This document shows, piece after piece, positions 8,975 through 19,174 of a stretch of 64,000 nucleotides of DNA; positions within the stretch are counted from its first letter, which is position 1; the number at the start of each line of letters is the position of its first letter. The position numbers were made by a program, and so were the translations under genes. This stretch comes from Nitrospirota bacterium (lineage in GTDB: Bacteria; Nitrospirota; Thermodesulfovibrionia; Thermodesulfovibrionales; UBA9159): positions 1 to 64,000 of the forward strand of contig JAMCWJ010000010.1 in NCBI GenBank assembly GCA_023475105.1, in the 5' to 3' direction. A model generated the notes under the pieces. That model was given only the letters and a program-made list of their open reading frames with translations, did no database searches and was not told where the DNA came from.

Positions 8975-10597
8975 ATGAAGAAGAATATTCTCTGGAGATT
9001 CGTCCTCATAGGGACCACTGTCATCCTTGCGATCGTTTTCTTTCTCCCCAATACTCCGCTCTTCCGGTACATGCCCGAATGGTGGAAGAACAACATGCCG
9101 AACAAGGGAATAACCCTCGGTCTCGACCTGCAGGGCGGCGTCCACCTGGTGTTCGAGGTTGAGGGAGACAAGGCGGTCGAGATCACAACGGAAAGGATCG
9201 CAGAATCGCTACGAGACATCGCGGCGAAAAAGAAGATAACCGCGGAGATAACCAGGAGCGGTTTGTTGCTGTCGGTCACCCCGAATTCGCAGGAGGCGAG
9301 AAAGGCGATCGAGGACAGTTACCCCATCCTCACCCCGGTCGAAACAGGGACGAAGCTCGTCTACAGGCTTTCGGACAAGGAAGCGCAGAGGATAAGAGAC
9401 AATTCGGTGACCCAGGCCGTCGAGACGATCCGCAACAGGATCGACCAGTTCGGTGTAGCGGAGCCGACGATCATCCGCCAGGGGACGAATGAAATCGTCG
9501 TCCAGCTCCCGGGCATAAAAGACCCAAAAAGGGCCATCGACATAATTGGAAAGACGGCACAGCTTGAATTCAAGCTCGTCGACGACTCCTCTCCCGTTGC
9601 CGCCGAACTTCCCGGAACGATCAGGCCCGGTGAAGAAGAGACGCTCCTCGCCAAGTTTGCCGGGAAGATACCCCCTGATGATGAAATACTCTTCGAAAAA
9701 GCCGCAAACCGCGAGACGGGAGAAGTCCTGAAAAGACCGGTCCTCGTGAAAAAACAGACCCTCATGACGGGGGACCTTCTCACCGAAGCGAAGGTGAATA
9801 TCGACCAGAGGTTCAACGAGCCTTATGTGTCGTTGACGTTCAATGCGGCGGGAGCAAAGCTCTTCGAGGAAATCACCGCCGCCAACGTAAAAAAGAGGCT
9901 GGCGATAATCCTTGACGGCACCGTATATTCCGCGCCTGTCATTCAGGAAAGGATAGGAGGCGGGAGTGCCCAGATCACCGGGAGATTCTCGATGGACGAG
10001 GCAAAGGACCTTACCATCGTGCTGAGGGCGGGTGCCCTGCCGGCTCCGGTGAAGATGCTCGAGAATGTGACGGTCGGCCCTTCCCTCGGAACGGATTCGA
10101 TCGAGGCGGGCAAACGCGCGGGGATTATCGGCACGCTCCTGGTGATCCTGTTTATGATCGTCTATTACAAACTCTCGGGGGTGATCGCCGATTTCGCCCT
10201 TATCCTGAACATCGTCCTGCTTCTCGGCGCAATGGCGTTCCTGAACGCTACCCTGACGATGCCCGGCATCGCGGGAATCATCCTCGCCATAGGTATGGCG
10301 GTCGACTCCAACGTCCTGATGTTCGAAAGGATGAGGGACGAGATGAAGTTGGGGAAGACGCCCAGGGCGGCAGTCGATTCGGGATACGACAAGGCCTTCT
10401 GGACCATATTCGATTCCCACGTCACCACGCTGATTACGGCCGCTGTCCTCTTCCAGTTCGGCACGGGGCCGATAAAGGGCTTCGCGGTAACGCTGAGTCT
10501 GGGCGTCGCCATCAACCTTTTCACCGCGCTGATAGGCACAAAATCCATATTCGACCTCATCAACAGCAGGAAAGAGGTCAAGAGATTGAGCATATAA
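8975..10597 (+). CDS. secD: Protein translocase subunit SecD
   Basis: RND-type membrane protein that uses the proton motive force to pull exported proteins through SecYEG. TM1 residues 7-25, large periplasmic domain with [14 protein letters not shown] at its start, then five TM helices after residue 370 with [15 protein letters not shown] and [17 protein letters not shown]. 540 aa, normal. GGAGG lies 13 nt before the ATG, with a four-codon ORF (ATG 8964, Met-Ala-Glu-Lys, TGA) in between whose stop overlaps the secD ATG. Confidence 0.96.
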   Translation: MKKNILWRFVLIGTTVILAIVFFLPNTPLFRYMPEWWKNNMPNKGITLGLDLQGGVHLVFEVEGDKAVEITTERIAESLRDIAAKKKITAEITRSGLLLSVTPNSQEARKAIEDSYPILTPVETGTKLVYRLSDKEAQRIRDNSVTQAVETIRNRIDQFGVAEPTIIRQGTNEIVVQLPGIKDPKRAIDIIGKTAQLEFKLVDDSSPVAAELPGTIRPGEEETLLAKFAGKIPPDDEILFEKAANRETGEVLKRPVLVKKQTLMTGDLLTEAKVNIDQRFNEPYVSLTFNAAGAKLFEEITAANVKKRLAIILDGTVYSAPVIQERIGGGSAQITGRFSMDEAKDLTIVLRAGALPAPVKMLENVTVGPSLGTDSIEAGKRAGIIGTLLVILFMIVYYKLSGVIADFALILNIVLLLGAMAFLNATLTMPGIAGIILAIGMAVDSNVLMFERMRDEMKLGKTPRAAVDSGYDKAFWTIFDSHVTTLITAAVLFQFGTGPIKGFAVTLSLGVAINLFTALIGTKSIFDLINSRKEVKRLSI

Positions 10598-10680
10598 GTG
10601 CGGGGTCGTGAGTGCAGATCGAAAGGCGAAAGCCGACTCGTAAATCATAGAGACAAATCATACACAGCTCAGGAGGCAGG

Positions 10681-11592
10681 ATGTTGGAACTGATCAGGAA
10701 TACAAGAATCGATTTTCTCGGGAAGCAGGACGATGCCTTTTTCTTCTCAGGCATTCTTGCGCTTGTAGGAATTTTCACAATTGTGCAGATCGCCAACGGC
10801 AGGGCGAACCTGGGTATAGACTTTGCCGGGGGAACGGCCATCCAGCTCAAGTTCGAAAAGCCGGTGAGCATCCACGAGTTGAGGAAAACCCTCGAGGAAT
10901 CCGGCGTGAAGGATTTCGACCTCCAGGAACTCCCGGCGGTGCAGAAGATACTCATACGGGCAAAGAACGAACAGCAGATCGGGAAGATCTCGGATACGAT
11001 AAAACAGATCATCAGCCAGAAATTCCCCGATAACAAGTTCGTGGTCGATTCGACCACCGAGATAGGACCGAAGGTCGGCGCGCGGCTCAGGGGCGACTCG
11101 GCGAAGGCCATCGCCTTTGCAACGCTCGGGATACTTATCTATATCGCGATCCGTTTCAAATTCGATTTCGCAGTCGGCGCGACGGTGGCGACGTTCCATG
11201 ACGTTCTCGGCGTGCTTGCCGTATTCTTTTTCCTTGGGAAAGAGATCAACCTCATCCTCGTTACGGCCCTTCTCACGATCGCGGGATACTCTCTCACCGA
11301 CACGGTCGTCGTATTCGACAGGATACGGGAAAATCTCAGGACAAAGATAAAGGAACCCGTCGAGGCGGTGATGAACCTGAGCATAAACGAGGTCCTTTCG
11401 AGGACGATCGTCACCTCCTTCACGGTGCTCATCACCTCTCTCGCCCTGTTTTTCTTCGGGGGAGAAGTGATCCATGATTTCAGTCTGGCCATGATCCTCG
11501 GGGTGTTGATCGGCACGTACTCGTCGATCTTTGTCGCAAGTCCGATAGCGCTCTTCTGGGAAAAAAGAGGGTTCCTGAAAAGACGCAGATGA
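10681..11592 (+). CDS. secF: Protein translocase subunit SecF
   Basis: Partner of SecD. TM1 residues 20-38, short periplasmic domain starting LGIDFAGGTAIQLKF, then five TM helices with GYSLTDTVVVFDRIREN. 303 aa. AGGAGG six nt before the ATG, 83 nt after secD. Confidence 0.96.
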   Translation: MLELIRNTRIDFLGKQDDAFFFSGILALVGIFTIVQIANGRANLGIDFAGGTAIQLKFEKPVSIHELRKTLEESGVKDFDLQELPAVQKILIRAKNEQQIGKISDTIKQIISQKFPDNKFVVDSTTEIGPKVGARLRGDSAKAIAFATLGILIYIAIRFKFDFAVGATVATFHDVLGVLAVFFFLGKEINLILVTALLTIAGYSLTDTVVVFDRIRENLRTKIKEPVEAVMNLSINEVLSRTIVTSFTVLITSLALFFFGGEVIHDFSLAMILGVLIGTYSSIFVASPIALFWEKRGFLKRRR

Positions 11593-11619
11593 GCGCCCGG
11601 AAATGAAATCCAGGGAATC

Positions 11620-11656
11620 TGAGATGAGAAGGCTTCTGTTTTCGACATCTCATTTT
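11620..11656 (+). terminator. Possible terminator after secF
   Basis: TGAGATG (11620-11626) pairs with CATCTCA (11646-11652), followed by TTTT. The loop is long (19 nt) and the tail short, so it is a moderate candidate separating secF from recJ. Confidence 0.4.
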
Positions 11657-11673
11657 CCCCTTGCCTGCCGGTC

Positions 11674-13401
11674 ATGAACCGGCGGTGGCTCATAAGCAGA
11701 AAGAACCCTGAATACATACGCCACCTTTCCGGGGCCGCATCGATATCCCCGGTTCTCGCCCATGTTCTTATCAACAGGGGCATAAAGACCCCCTCCGACG
11801 TGAAGGATTTTCTTCTCCAGGGAGTGACGGACCTTTCCGATCCCTTCGATCTTCCGGCCATGGCCTCCGCTCTGGAAAGGATAAAAGCGGCGGTGAAGCG
11901 CAGCGAGAGGGTCCTCGTCCACGGGGACTACGACACGGACGGCCTGACCGCCACCGCCATAATGGTGCAGGCCCTCACGAAGATCGGCCTCGACGTCCAT
12001 TCCCACATCCCGAACAGGCTGACCCACGGGTACGGCTTTAATCCGCCATCGATCGAGAGGGCAAAAGAACTCGGCGTCTCCCTCATCATTACCGTAGACT
12101 GCGGCATAACCTCCTTTGACGCGGCTGCGGCGGCGAGGCAGCGGGGGATCGACGTCATCATCACCGATCACCACGAGCCCGCTGAAGACAGCTCGCGGGT
12201 GAACGGACCGGGAGGTTTCCTGCTTCCCGATGCTGTTGCCGTGGTCAATCCCAAACTCGGCGCCGTAGCCTCGAAACTTCGGACCCTTTCCGGAGCGGGC
12301 GTCGCCTTCAAGGTGGTTCAGGCCATGGCCACGGACGGCGCGTTCGCCATCGATTCCGACGATTCCCTCTCTCTGCTCGATCTTGCCGCCGTTGGGACGC
12401 TGGCAGATGTGGTTCCCCTGCTCGGTGAAAACAGGATCATTATGAAAGAAGGGCTCCGATACATCCGCGAAGCCTGCAGACCGGGCATACGTTCACTGAT
12501 GGAGGTCTCAGGGCTCCGTGAAAAGGAGCTGAGGGCGGGCCTGCTTTCCTTCACCCTCGTGCCGAGAATCAATGCCTCGGGCAGAATGGGCGATGCCGGC
12601 GAGGTCGTCAGCCTGTTCCTTTCCGGATCGTACGAGGAGACCCTCCCGATCGCCGAAAAGCTGGACAGGATGAATTCCGAAAGACAAAGGATAGAGGAAG
12701 AGACCTACCAGGAGGCCCTCTCTCTTCTCAGACAGAGGGGATACGATGCCGCCATCGTCCTGTGCAGGGAGGCCTGGCACACGGGGGTGATAGGGATAGT
12801 TGCATCAAGGCTCGCGGAAGACTTCTGCAGGCCGGCCTTTGTCTTCACGCAGGAGGGCGATACCGCGAAGGGTTCCGTGAGGAGCATCCCCGCGTTCGAC
12901 GTCTACACCGGCCTGTCGGCATGCAGCGATGTCCTCCTTTCCTTCGGAGGACACCGGCAGGCGGCGGGGGTCCGACTCAGGGTCGCGGACCTCCCGCTAT
13001 TCGAAGCGCGGATGAATGAGCTCGTCAGGAATTCCCTCCGGGCCGAAGACTTCGTCCGTACCGTCGAAATCGATTCGGAGCTGACGCTCCGGGAGGTGAA
13101 CACGGGACTCGTGAGGGAACTGTCCCTGCTTGAGCCCGTCGGGGCCGGGAACCCTGAACCCTTGTTCGGCGCAAGGGGACTCGATATGCTGAATCCGAAA
13201 ATCGTGGGGAAAAACCACCTCAAGATGAGGTTGAAACAGAAATCCCTTGCCATCGATGCCATAGGCTTCGACATGGGGAGTTTTCTCGATCATCTCGCCG
13301 CATCCCGGTTTGTGGATGCCGTATTCACTCCGAAGATCAATGAGTGGAACGGCAACAAGTATCTCCAGTTGAACCTCAGGGCCTGCAGACCGGGCAGCTG
13401 A
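11674..13401 (+). CDS. recJ: Single-stranded-DNA-specific exonuclease RecJ
   Basis: 5'-3' ssDNA exonuclease of the DHH family, used in recombination and mismatch repair. DHH motifs in order: GDYDTDGLTATAI (about 88), VDCGI, ITDHHEP (about 165) and LAAVGTLADVVPL; the DHHA1 domain has SFGGHRQAAGV (about 425) and an OB-like C-terminus follows. 575 aa is normal. No strong ribosome site. It begins 81 nt after secF. Confidence 0.96.
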   Translation: MNRRWLISRKNPEYIRHLSGAASISPVLAHVLINRGIKTPSDVKDFLLQGVTDLSDPFDLPAMASALERIKAAVKRSERVLVHGDYDTDGLTATAIMVQALTKIGLDVHSHIPNRLTHGYGFNPPSIERAKELGVSLIITVDCGITSFDAAAAARQRGIDVIITDHHEPAEDSSRVNGPGGFLLPDAVAVVNPKLGAVASKLRTLSGAGVAFKVVQAMATDGAFAIDSDDSLSLLDLAAVGTLADVVPLLGENRIIMKEGLRYIREACRPGIRSLMEVSGLREKELRAGLLSFTLVPRINASGRMGDAGEVVSLFLSGSYEETLPIAEKLDRMNSERQRIEEETYQEALSLLRQRGYDAAIVLCREAWHTGVIGIVASRLAEDFCRPAFVFTQEGDTAKGSVRSIPAFDVYTGLSACSDVLLSFGGHRQAAGVRLRVADLPLFEARMNELVRNSLRAEDFVRTVEIDSELTLREVNTGLVRELSLLEPVGAGNPEPLFGARGLDMLNPKIVGKNHLKMRLKQKSLAIDAIGFDMGSFLDHLAASRFVDAVFTPKINEWNGNKYLQLNLRACRPGS

Positions 13402-13477
13402 GACCCCCCGGAAGCGTTGTTGAATTGACGGCACAAGGATTCCGTGATGCCATGCGAGATGCGTAAGGAGGCAGACG

Positions 13478-14455
13478 ATGGAAAAAACCCGCAGGATTTT
13501 CGTGCCTGCCGCTGCGGCAGGCCTCGGACAGGGAGCAAAAAGAAGGGTCTCCGGGGATGAAATGCCGAAGGGGATGACCTTTGCGACGATCCGCAGGGGG
13601 GGCTCATTCAGCCTCGGTGTGAAGAGCGACAAGGGCATCCTCGACGTGAAGGCCGCAGCCCGCCTGTTCGGCAAGAGAGTACCTGTCACGATCGCCGAAG
13701 TGATCCGGCGCGGTGACCACGGCCTTTCCGCTCTTGTGAGCCGGGCCGTCGCAAGCCACGGGACAAAGGGTCTGTTCCGCGATGAAAGCAACACGGAGTT
13801 CGGCCCCTGCGTGACAAACCCTGAAAAGATCCTGATGACGGGCTTCAATTATCGAAGGCACGCGGCCGAGACAAAGACGCCCGTACCGGCTTCGCCGGTG
13901 TTGTTCACCAAATGCAACAACGCGCTCACCGGCCATAAGAGCATAATCAACCTGCCCACCCACGTGGCATCCAAGTTCGACTACGAGGTCGAGCTAGTGG
14001 CGGTCATCGGCAAGTCCGCCTACCGGGTAAGCGAGGCGGAAGCGCTGTCCGTTGTTTTCGGCTACTGCACAGGAAATGATGTGAGCGCCCGGGACCTCCA
14101 GTTCAAAACGAGCCAGTACCTGCTCGGCAAAACCTGCGACGGTTTTGCCCCGATCGGCCCCTACCTGGTCACGGCAGATCAGATTCCCGATCCCAATAAC
14201 CTCACGATCGAGTGCTACGTGAACGGCGAGCGACGCCAGTCCAGCAACACCAGCGATATGATCTTCAGCGTCGCCGCCATTATCAGCTATGCCTCGCAGC
14301 ACTTCACATTGAAACCCGGGGACATCGTCTTCACCGGCACTCCGGAAGGCGTGATCATGGGCTATCCTCCGGAAAGACAGGTTTGGCTCAGGGCAGGCGA
14401 CAAGATTTCGAGCGCAGTCGAAAAACTCGGGACCCTGGAGTTCACCCTCGCCTGA
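13478..14455 (+). CDS. Fumarylacetoacetate hydrolase (FAH) family protein
   Basis: FAH-fold enzyme; relatives split or hydrate 2-oxo-acids in aromatic or amino acid breakdown (2-hydroxyhepta-2,4-diene-1,7-dioate isomerase, acylpyruvase). The FAH domain begins near residue 110 with EKILMTGFNYRRHA; the metal-binding part shows FDYEVELVAVIG (Glu pair), TGNDVSARDLQ and LKPGDIVFTGTPEGV. 325 aa, AAGGAGG seven nt upstream. Neighbouring livKHMGF and mmsA on the opposite strand suggest a role in organic or amino acid degradation; the substrate cannot be told from sequence. Confidence 0.88.
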   Translation: MEKTRRIFVPAAAAGLGQGAKRRVSGDEMPKGMTFATIRRGGSFSLGVKSDKGILDVKAAARLFGKRVPVTIAEVIRRGDHGLSALVSRAVASHGTKGLFRDESNTEFGPCVTNPEKILMTGFNYRRHAAETKTPVPASPVLFTKCNNALTGHKSIINLPTHVASKFDYEVELVAVIGKSAYRVSEAEALSVVFGYCTGNDVSARDLQFKTSQYLLGKTCDGFAPIGPYLVTADQIPDPNNLTIECYVNGERRQSSNTSDMIFSVAAIISYASQHFTLKPGDIVFTGTPEGVIMGYPPERQVWLRAGDKISSAVEKLGTLEFTLA

Positions 14456-14468
14456 ACCAGGCAGGAGG

Positions 14469-14502
14469 GCCGAATCGCGGCAGGCGCCTGCCGCGATTCG
14501 GC
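14469..14502. repeat. Perfect 34-nt palindrome between convergent genes
   Basis: 17 bases pair perfectly with the next 17 (core GGCAGGCGCCTGCC) with no spacer. It lies 13 nt after the FAH stop and four nt before the livF stop, so it probably folds as a bidirectional terminator-like hairpin; there is no T-tract on either side. Confidence 0.75.
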
Positions 14503-14506
14503 TGCA

Positions 14507-15211
14507 CTACAGGCCGAGATAGGCTTCCCGCACCTTCTCGTTGGCGAGCAGTTCCTTTCCGGTTCCCTCGAGCACGACGCGGCCGGACTCCAGGACATAG
14601 CCCCGATGAGCGAGCTCGAGCGCGTTTTCCGTATTCTGTTCGACCAGGAGAATCGTCACGCCGCGCTGGTTTATCTCGCGTACGACGCGGAACATCTCTT
14701 CCACCATGATCGGCGCAAGGCCGAGTGAAGGTTCATCCAGCATAAGGATTCTCGGGCCGGCCATGAGACCACGGCCGATTGCTGCCATCTGTTGCTCACC
14801 GCCCGAGAGTGTGCCGGCGATCTGGCCCTGCCGCTCGCGCAGCGCCGGAAAGATCTCAAAGACGTGCTCCAGCCGTTTCGAACGTTCGGCCCGTGCTGCG
14901 CGCGTGTAGCCCCCGAGCAGGAGGTTCTCGCGCAGCGTCATATGAGGGAAGAGTTTGCGGCCCTCCGGTACCTGGATCACGCCGAATTCGACCACCTTTA
15001 CCGGGGTACAGCAATCGAGTCGCTGTTCGTCGAGCAGGATGGCCCCTGCCGAGGGTCTGAGCAGTGCGGAAACGGTCTTGAGCGTCGTGGTCTTGCCCGC
15101 ACCGTTCGCGCCTACGAGGGCGACGATTTCGCCGTCGCGCACCTCGAAGCTCACACCCCAGAGGGCCTGGATTTTGCCGTAAGCCACCTCGATATTGTCG
15201 ACGCGCAGCAT
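14507..15211 (-). CDS. livF: Branched-chain amino acid ABC transporter ATPase LivF
   Basis: One of the two ATPases of a HAAT-type importer. Walker A GANGAGKTTTL (about 34), signature LSGGEQQ, Walker B ILMLDEPSLGL, H-loop in LLVEQN. 234 aa. Last gene of livK-livH-livM-livG-livF, two nt after livG. Confidence 0.95.
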   Translation of the reverse strand: MLRVDNIEVAYGKIQALWGVSFEVRDGEIVALVGANGAGKTTTLKTVSALLRPSAGAILLDEQRLDCCTPVKVVEFGVIQVPEGRKLFPHMTLRENLLLGGYTRAARAERSKRLEHVFEIFPALRERQGQIAGTLSGGEQQMAAIGRGLMAGPRILMLDEPSLGLAPIMVEEMFRVVREINQRGVTILLVEQNTENALELAHRGYVLESGRVVLEGTGKELLANEKVREAYLGL

Positions 15212-15213
15212 GA

Positions 15214-15933
15214 CTACCTCGCTCTCTTGCCGAAATATGCCGTAATGACGGCGGGGTCGGCCACTACCTCGGATGGCGGACCGTCAGCGATCTTTTCGCC
15301 CTGGCAGATCACGACCACGCGATGCGAGATGCGCATGATCGCCTTCATCACATGCTCGACCAACACCACGGTGACCCCTCCCGCACGGATTGCCTGGACG
15401 AGTTGGCAGGCATCTTCCGTCTCACGCGGGTTAAGGCCGGCCAGGGGTTCATCGAGCAAAAGAAGTTTTGGATGCGTGGCAAGTGCGCGCGCGATCTCCA
15501 TACGTTTCTGATCGCTCAGGGTCAGGTCCGACGCCGGGATATCGAGTTTGTCGCCGAGTCCCACCTGTTTCAGTGCACGCTCCGCATCGGCTTCGGCTTC
15601 GGCGCGCACTCCGAGACGAACCAGGGCCGCGAGCGCAACGTTCTCGCAGACGGAAAGATTCGGAAAGGGCTTCACGATCTGGAACGTACGCGCGATACCG
15701 CACCGCACGACGGCGTGAGGCTTAAGACCGGCAATCCGGAGCCCATCGAGACGGATGTCGCCCGAGGTCGGACGCAGGAAACCGGTGATGAGATTGAACA
15801 CTGTGGTCTTTCCGGCGCCGTTGGGCCCTATGAGACCCAGGATTTCCCCTGCCCCGACCTGAAAGGACAGGCCCGAGACGGCGCGCAGACCGCCGAAGTC
15901 GCGTGTAAGACCGGAGACCTCGAGCAGTGCCAT
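15214..15933 (-). CDS. livG: Branched-chain amino acid ABC transporter ATPase LivG
   Basis: Second ATPase of the importer. Walker A GPNGAGKTTVFNLI (about 35), a variant signature LTLSDQKRMEIARAL, Walker B LLLLDEPLAGLNPRE, and VLVEHVMKAIM. 239 aa, shorter than E. coli LivG (255). Nine nt after livM. Confidence 0.95.
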   Translation of the reverse strand: MALLEVSGLTRDFGGLRAVSGLSFQVGAGEILGLIGPNGAGKTTVFNLITGFLRPTSGDIRLDGLRIAGLKPHAVVRCGIARTFQIVKPFPNLSVCENVALAALVRLGVRAEAEADAERALKQVGLGDKLDIPASDLTLSDQKRMEIARALATHPKLLLLDEPLAGLNPRETEDACQLVQAIRAGGVTVVLVEHVMKAIMRISHRVVVICQGEKIADGPPSEVVADPAVITAYFGKRAR

Positions 15934-15942
15934 ACCGGCCCT

Positions 15943-16887
15943 TCAGCGCCTCCCGGTGAGAATACGGAGCGCACGGCCCCAAATCCCCTCCGGGAGAAAA
16001 CGGATTACGAGCATCATGAAGAGTCCGTAAAAGATGAGATGCCCTACCATGAAACGCTCACGAAAGAGTTCTGCAATCGTGGTGAGGAAGATCGCTCCCA
16101 CCACGGGTCCCGCAATAGTGCGCAGTCCTCCGACGACGGCGATGAAAACCATCTCGACTGAAAGAGAGATCAGAAACACTGCGTCCGGGTCTACGTAGCG
16201 GAAGTACAGGCCATAGAAACCGCCGGCGAGGCCGGTAAGGAAAGCGGACAAGGCAAGCACGGTCACCTTGGAGCGTGTGGTGTCGATGCCGATCGCTTCG
16301 GCGGCGTCTTCGTCCTCACGGATGGCGGTGAGATAGCTTCCGAGCCGCGACCGCGTGAACAGGTATGCGGCGAGCATTGCGCAGAGGGCAAGCACCGCGA
16401 CGATCACGAAGAACGGTTCTTTGCGCTCCCAGTTGATCGCCGCGCCAAAAACGGTCACCTGCGGCAGCGACGTGATAAGCAGTCCTACGGGTCCGTTGGT
16501 GAGTGATTCCCAGTTGAGCGCCACCAGCCGGATGATCTCGGCCACGGCGAGCGTGGCGAGCGAAAAGTACGGCCCGCGCAGCCGGAAGCAGATGAGCCCG
16601 ATCGGCAGGGAAAAGAGCGCCCCCAGGACGCCGCCCAGCGCCATCCCGTACCAGGGAGCAAGCCTGAAGCTCAAATAGAGGATCATGGTGGTGTACGCAC
16701 CGATACCGAAAAAGGTCGCGTGTCCGAACGATACCTGGCCGGCATAGCCGCCCAGGAGGTTCCAGGCCAGACCCAAAATGGTCCACATCAGCACGGTTAT
16801 CCCGAGGTGCAACAGAAACTGGTTCGATACACCGAGCGGGATCGCCAGCAAGAGCAGGGCCGCAATGACGGGCAGAACGCGCTTCAT
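15943..16887 (-). CDS. livM: Branched-chain amino acid ABC transporter permease LivM
   Basis: Membrane permease with 8-10 TM helices; family marks GLAWNLLGGYAGQVSFGHA (about 50) and the cytoplasmic EAA-like loop AIREDEDAAEAIGIDT. ATG 16887 gives 314 aa and an ATGA overlap with the end of livH; the frame stays open upstream but that is out-of-frame livH sequence. Confidence 0.94.
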   Translation of the reverse strand: MKRVLPVIAALLLLAIPLGVSNQFLLHLGITVLMWTILGLAWNLLGGYAGQVSFGHATFFGIGAYTTMILYLSFRLAPWYGMALGGVLGALFSLPIGLICFRLRGPYFSLATLAVAEIIRLVALNWESLTNGPVGLLITSLPQVTVFGAAINWERKEPFFVIVAVLALCAMLAAYLFTRSRLGSYLTAIREDEDAAEAIGIDTTRSKVTVLALSAFLTGLAGGFYGLYFRYVDPDAVFLISLSVEMVFIAVVGGLRTIAGPVVGAIFLTTIAELFRERFMVGHLIFYGLFMMLVIRFLPEGIWGRALRILTGRR

Positions 16888-17750
16888 GACCGCGCCGCCC
16901 CAAAAAGGCCCTGAGGACGAAACAGCAGCACCAGCAGGAACATGATGAAACCGATCGTGTCTTTGTACGCCACCGACACGTACACCGCGCCGAACGATTC
17001 GATGACCCCAAGAAGGATGCCGCCGGCAATCGCTCCGGGGATGGAACCCAAGCCCCCGAGTACCACGATTACGAAACACTTGACGACCAGGATCTCGCCT
17101 ACCGTAGGGTAGAGGTAAAGCGATGGTACCAGCAGCACCCCTGCGGCAGCCGCGAGGGCGGTGCCGAGGCCGAAGGTGATCATCGCGATCCGCTCGACAT
17201 TGATGCCCATAAGCGCTGCCGCCTCCGGATTCTGACTGGTCGCGCGTACCGCACGCCCGGTATCTGTGCGCGCCAGAAAAACATAAAGCGCCGCCGTGAT
17301 GAGCGCTGCGAGGCCAAAGGCGATCGCCAGCGGCACCGGCACGGCAATCCCGAAGGGATGGAGGGGTTCGACCGCATACGGCAGATTCAGAGTGCGGTAA
17401 TCACCCGTCCAGGCAAACAACGCCACATTGGCGATGAGAAGCGACATGCCGGCGGTGTAAAGCAGGGTGTTCAGCTCTCCGCCCGGCATGATGGCCCTGA
17501 CGAGATAGCGATACGCCAGCATGCCGGCGAGGAAGAAGAGCGGCACCCACACTATCGCGGAGAGAAAGGAGTCGATCTTCCACAAGGTATAGGACCAGTA
17601 GGCGCTGAACATGCCGAGCATCACCATCTCGCCGTGGGCGAGGTTGATGATGCGCATTACGCCGAAGATCACGGTGAGCCCTACGCCGATCATGGCGTAG
17701 AGTGACCCGGTCAGAACTCCGTTGACAAGACTCTGGATAAGGGTTTCCAT
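16884..17750 (-). CDS. livH: Branched-chain amino acid ABC transporter permease LivH
   Basis: Permease with about eight TM helices; N-terminus LVNGVLTGSLYAMIGVGLTV and FGVMRIINLAHGEMVMLG are diagnostic. I take ATG 17750 (288 aa) from family alignment; an in-frame ATG nine codons upstream (17777) exists and neither has a clear ribosome site. Overlaps livM by four nt. Confidence 0.93.
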   Translation of the reverse strand: METLIQSLVNGVLTGSLYAMIGVGLTVIFGVMRIINLAHGEMVMLGMFSAYWSYTLWKIDSFLSAIVWVPLFFLAGMLAYRYLVRAIMPGGELNTLLYTAGMSLLIANVALFAWTGDYRTLNLPYAVEPLHPFGIAVPVPLAIAFGLAALITAALYVFLARTDTGRAVRATSQNPEAAALMGINVERIAMITFGLGTALAAAAGVLLVPSLYLYPTVGEILVVKCFVIVVLGGLGSIPGAIAGGILLGVIESFGAVYVSVAYKDTIGFIMFLLVLLFRPQGLFGAARS

Positions 17751-17806
17751 GGCCGCGGTCACCGGGCGCTCCGGCATCCACTAGGGAAACCGGGGCGCCG
17801 CGGTCC

Positions 17807-19039
17807 CTATTTCGTCGAGGGCTCCGGAAAGACGTAGTTCGTCTCGGCATTCGCCTTCGGCCATACGTTCAGCAGCTTGCCCCCGCGCCACTGGGCGAGC
17901 ACCGAGTGGTCGGGCGAAAATATGTTCTGGTTGGTGTACTTGTCCCCAAGGGGGCCGGCCCAGTCGCCGAACTTGACCTTGCCGAATACCGTGGTCATAT
18001 CGGTCTTGAGCAGCGCCTGACGTATCGCTTCGCGATCAGCCGCAAGATTACCCGTCGGCTTGGCGCGCTTCATCGCGTCTGCGATAATGTATATCCCGGC
18101 ATAGCCTTCCACTTCGTGCTCCTTGGGATGGATACCGTATTTCTTGTAGAACGTCGCGTAGAACTTCTTCACCGTTGGGTCGTTCGGATTGCCGGACCAT
18201 GCAGCTGAGGAGAAGACATTTTCGCTCAGGCCGCCGAGCTGCTTCGCGAAGTCCTCCACGCCGAAGCCGCCGCCGAAGCCGACGAAAGCGCGCGGTCTCA
18301 GGCCCATTTCCTTGGCGTGGCGCGTCAGCAGGATCGCGTCGGTCGTGCTGACCGCGACCATGAGAACGAAATCGGGGTTGTTCGCCTTGACCTTCGTCAT
18401 GATCGGCTTGAAGTCGAGTGTGTTCACCGCATAGGCTTCGTCATTCACGATCTTGACGTTCCTGGATTTCAGGAATGTCATGGCCGAATTGGCGATGGAC
18501 TTGCCGAATACCGTGTTGTCGTAGAGAACCGCCGCGGACTTCGGCATCGCGCCCGGCACCTCGCTGATGAACTTGTTGAAGGCCTGGGGATAGATCGAAC
18601 CTGTGGGGTTATTGCGGAAGACCCACTCGAAGCCTTTTGCAGTGATGATGTCGGCAGAGGGATGGTCTACGAGGTACGGTGTCTTGAGGCGCTGCGCTAC
18701 TGAGGCGATCTCGACGGCCTGGCCCGAGGCGCGGCCTCCCGTGAGGATTAGTACCTTCTCCTGGGTAATGAGTTTTTCCGCTACCGTAGCGGCGAGCGCG
18801 TTCTTCGCCTGGTGGTCTTCGATGATCACCTCGATCTTCCTGCCGTTCACGCCGCCTGCGGCGTTGATCTCCTCAACGGCAAGCGAATAGGCCTTCTTGA
18901 ATTTGTCCCCGAAGGGTGCGTCGGGGCCTGTCATCGGCTGCGGGGCGCCGATTTTCAGGGTCCCCTCTGCGGCGAAGACCGGAGCGGACACCACAAGGGA
19001 AAGACAGAACACGAGCGACACAAAAAGCAGTTTACGCAT
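17807..19039 (-). CDS. livK: Branched-chain amino acid (HAAT) ABC transporter substrate-binding protein
   Basis: Periplasmic type I binding protein. Signal peptide residues 1-24 (ends APVFA), then LKIGAPQPMTGPDAPFG, GVNGRKIEVIIEDHQAKN and the LivK-like ligand cleft. ATG 19039 (410 aa) is supported by GCAGGAGG seven nt upstream. The ligand may be a branched-chain amino acid or another small organic acid or amide; sequence alone does not decide. First gene of the liv operon. Confidence 0.92.
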   Translation of the reverse strand: MRKLLFVSLVFCLSLVVSAPVFAAEGTLKIGAPQPMTGPDAPFGDKFKKAYSLAVEEINAAGGVNGRKIEVIIEDHQAKNALAATVAEKLITQEKVLILTGGRASGQAVEIASVAQRLKTPYLVDHPSADIITAKGFEWVFRNNPTGSIYPQAFNKFISEVPGAMPKSAAVLYDNTVFGKSIANSAMTFLKSRNVKIVNDEAYAVNTLDFKPIMTKVKANNPDFVLMVAVSTTDAILLTRHAKEMGLRPRAFVGFGGGFGVEDFAKQLGGLSENVFSSAAWSGNPNDPTVKKFYATFYKKYGIHPKEHEVEGYAGIYIIADAMKRAKPTGNLAADREAIRQALLKTDMTTVFGKVKFGDWAGPLGDKYTNQNIFSPDHSVLAQWRGGKLLNVWPKANAETNYVFPEPSTK

Positions 19040-19174
19040 GGCATGACCTCCTGCGATATTCACGTAAGGTTAATAAAAGGCCGGTATGCTTCTCCGTAAG
19101 AACTCTCTCCACGTCCCCGGACCTGACACGCGAATTACACCCCCTTTCGCAAGTGTCTGATTCAATTATCTATC

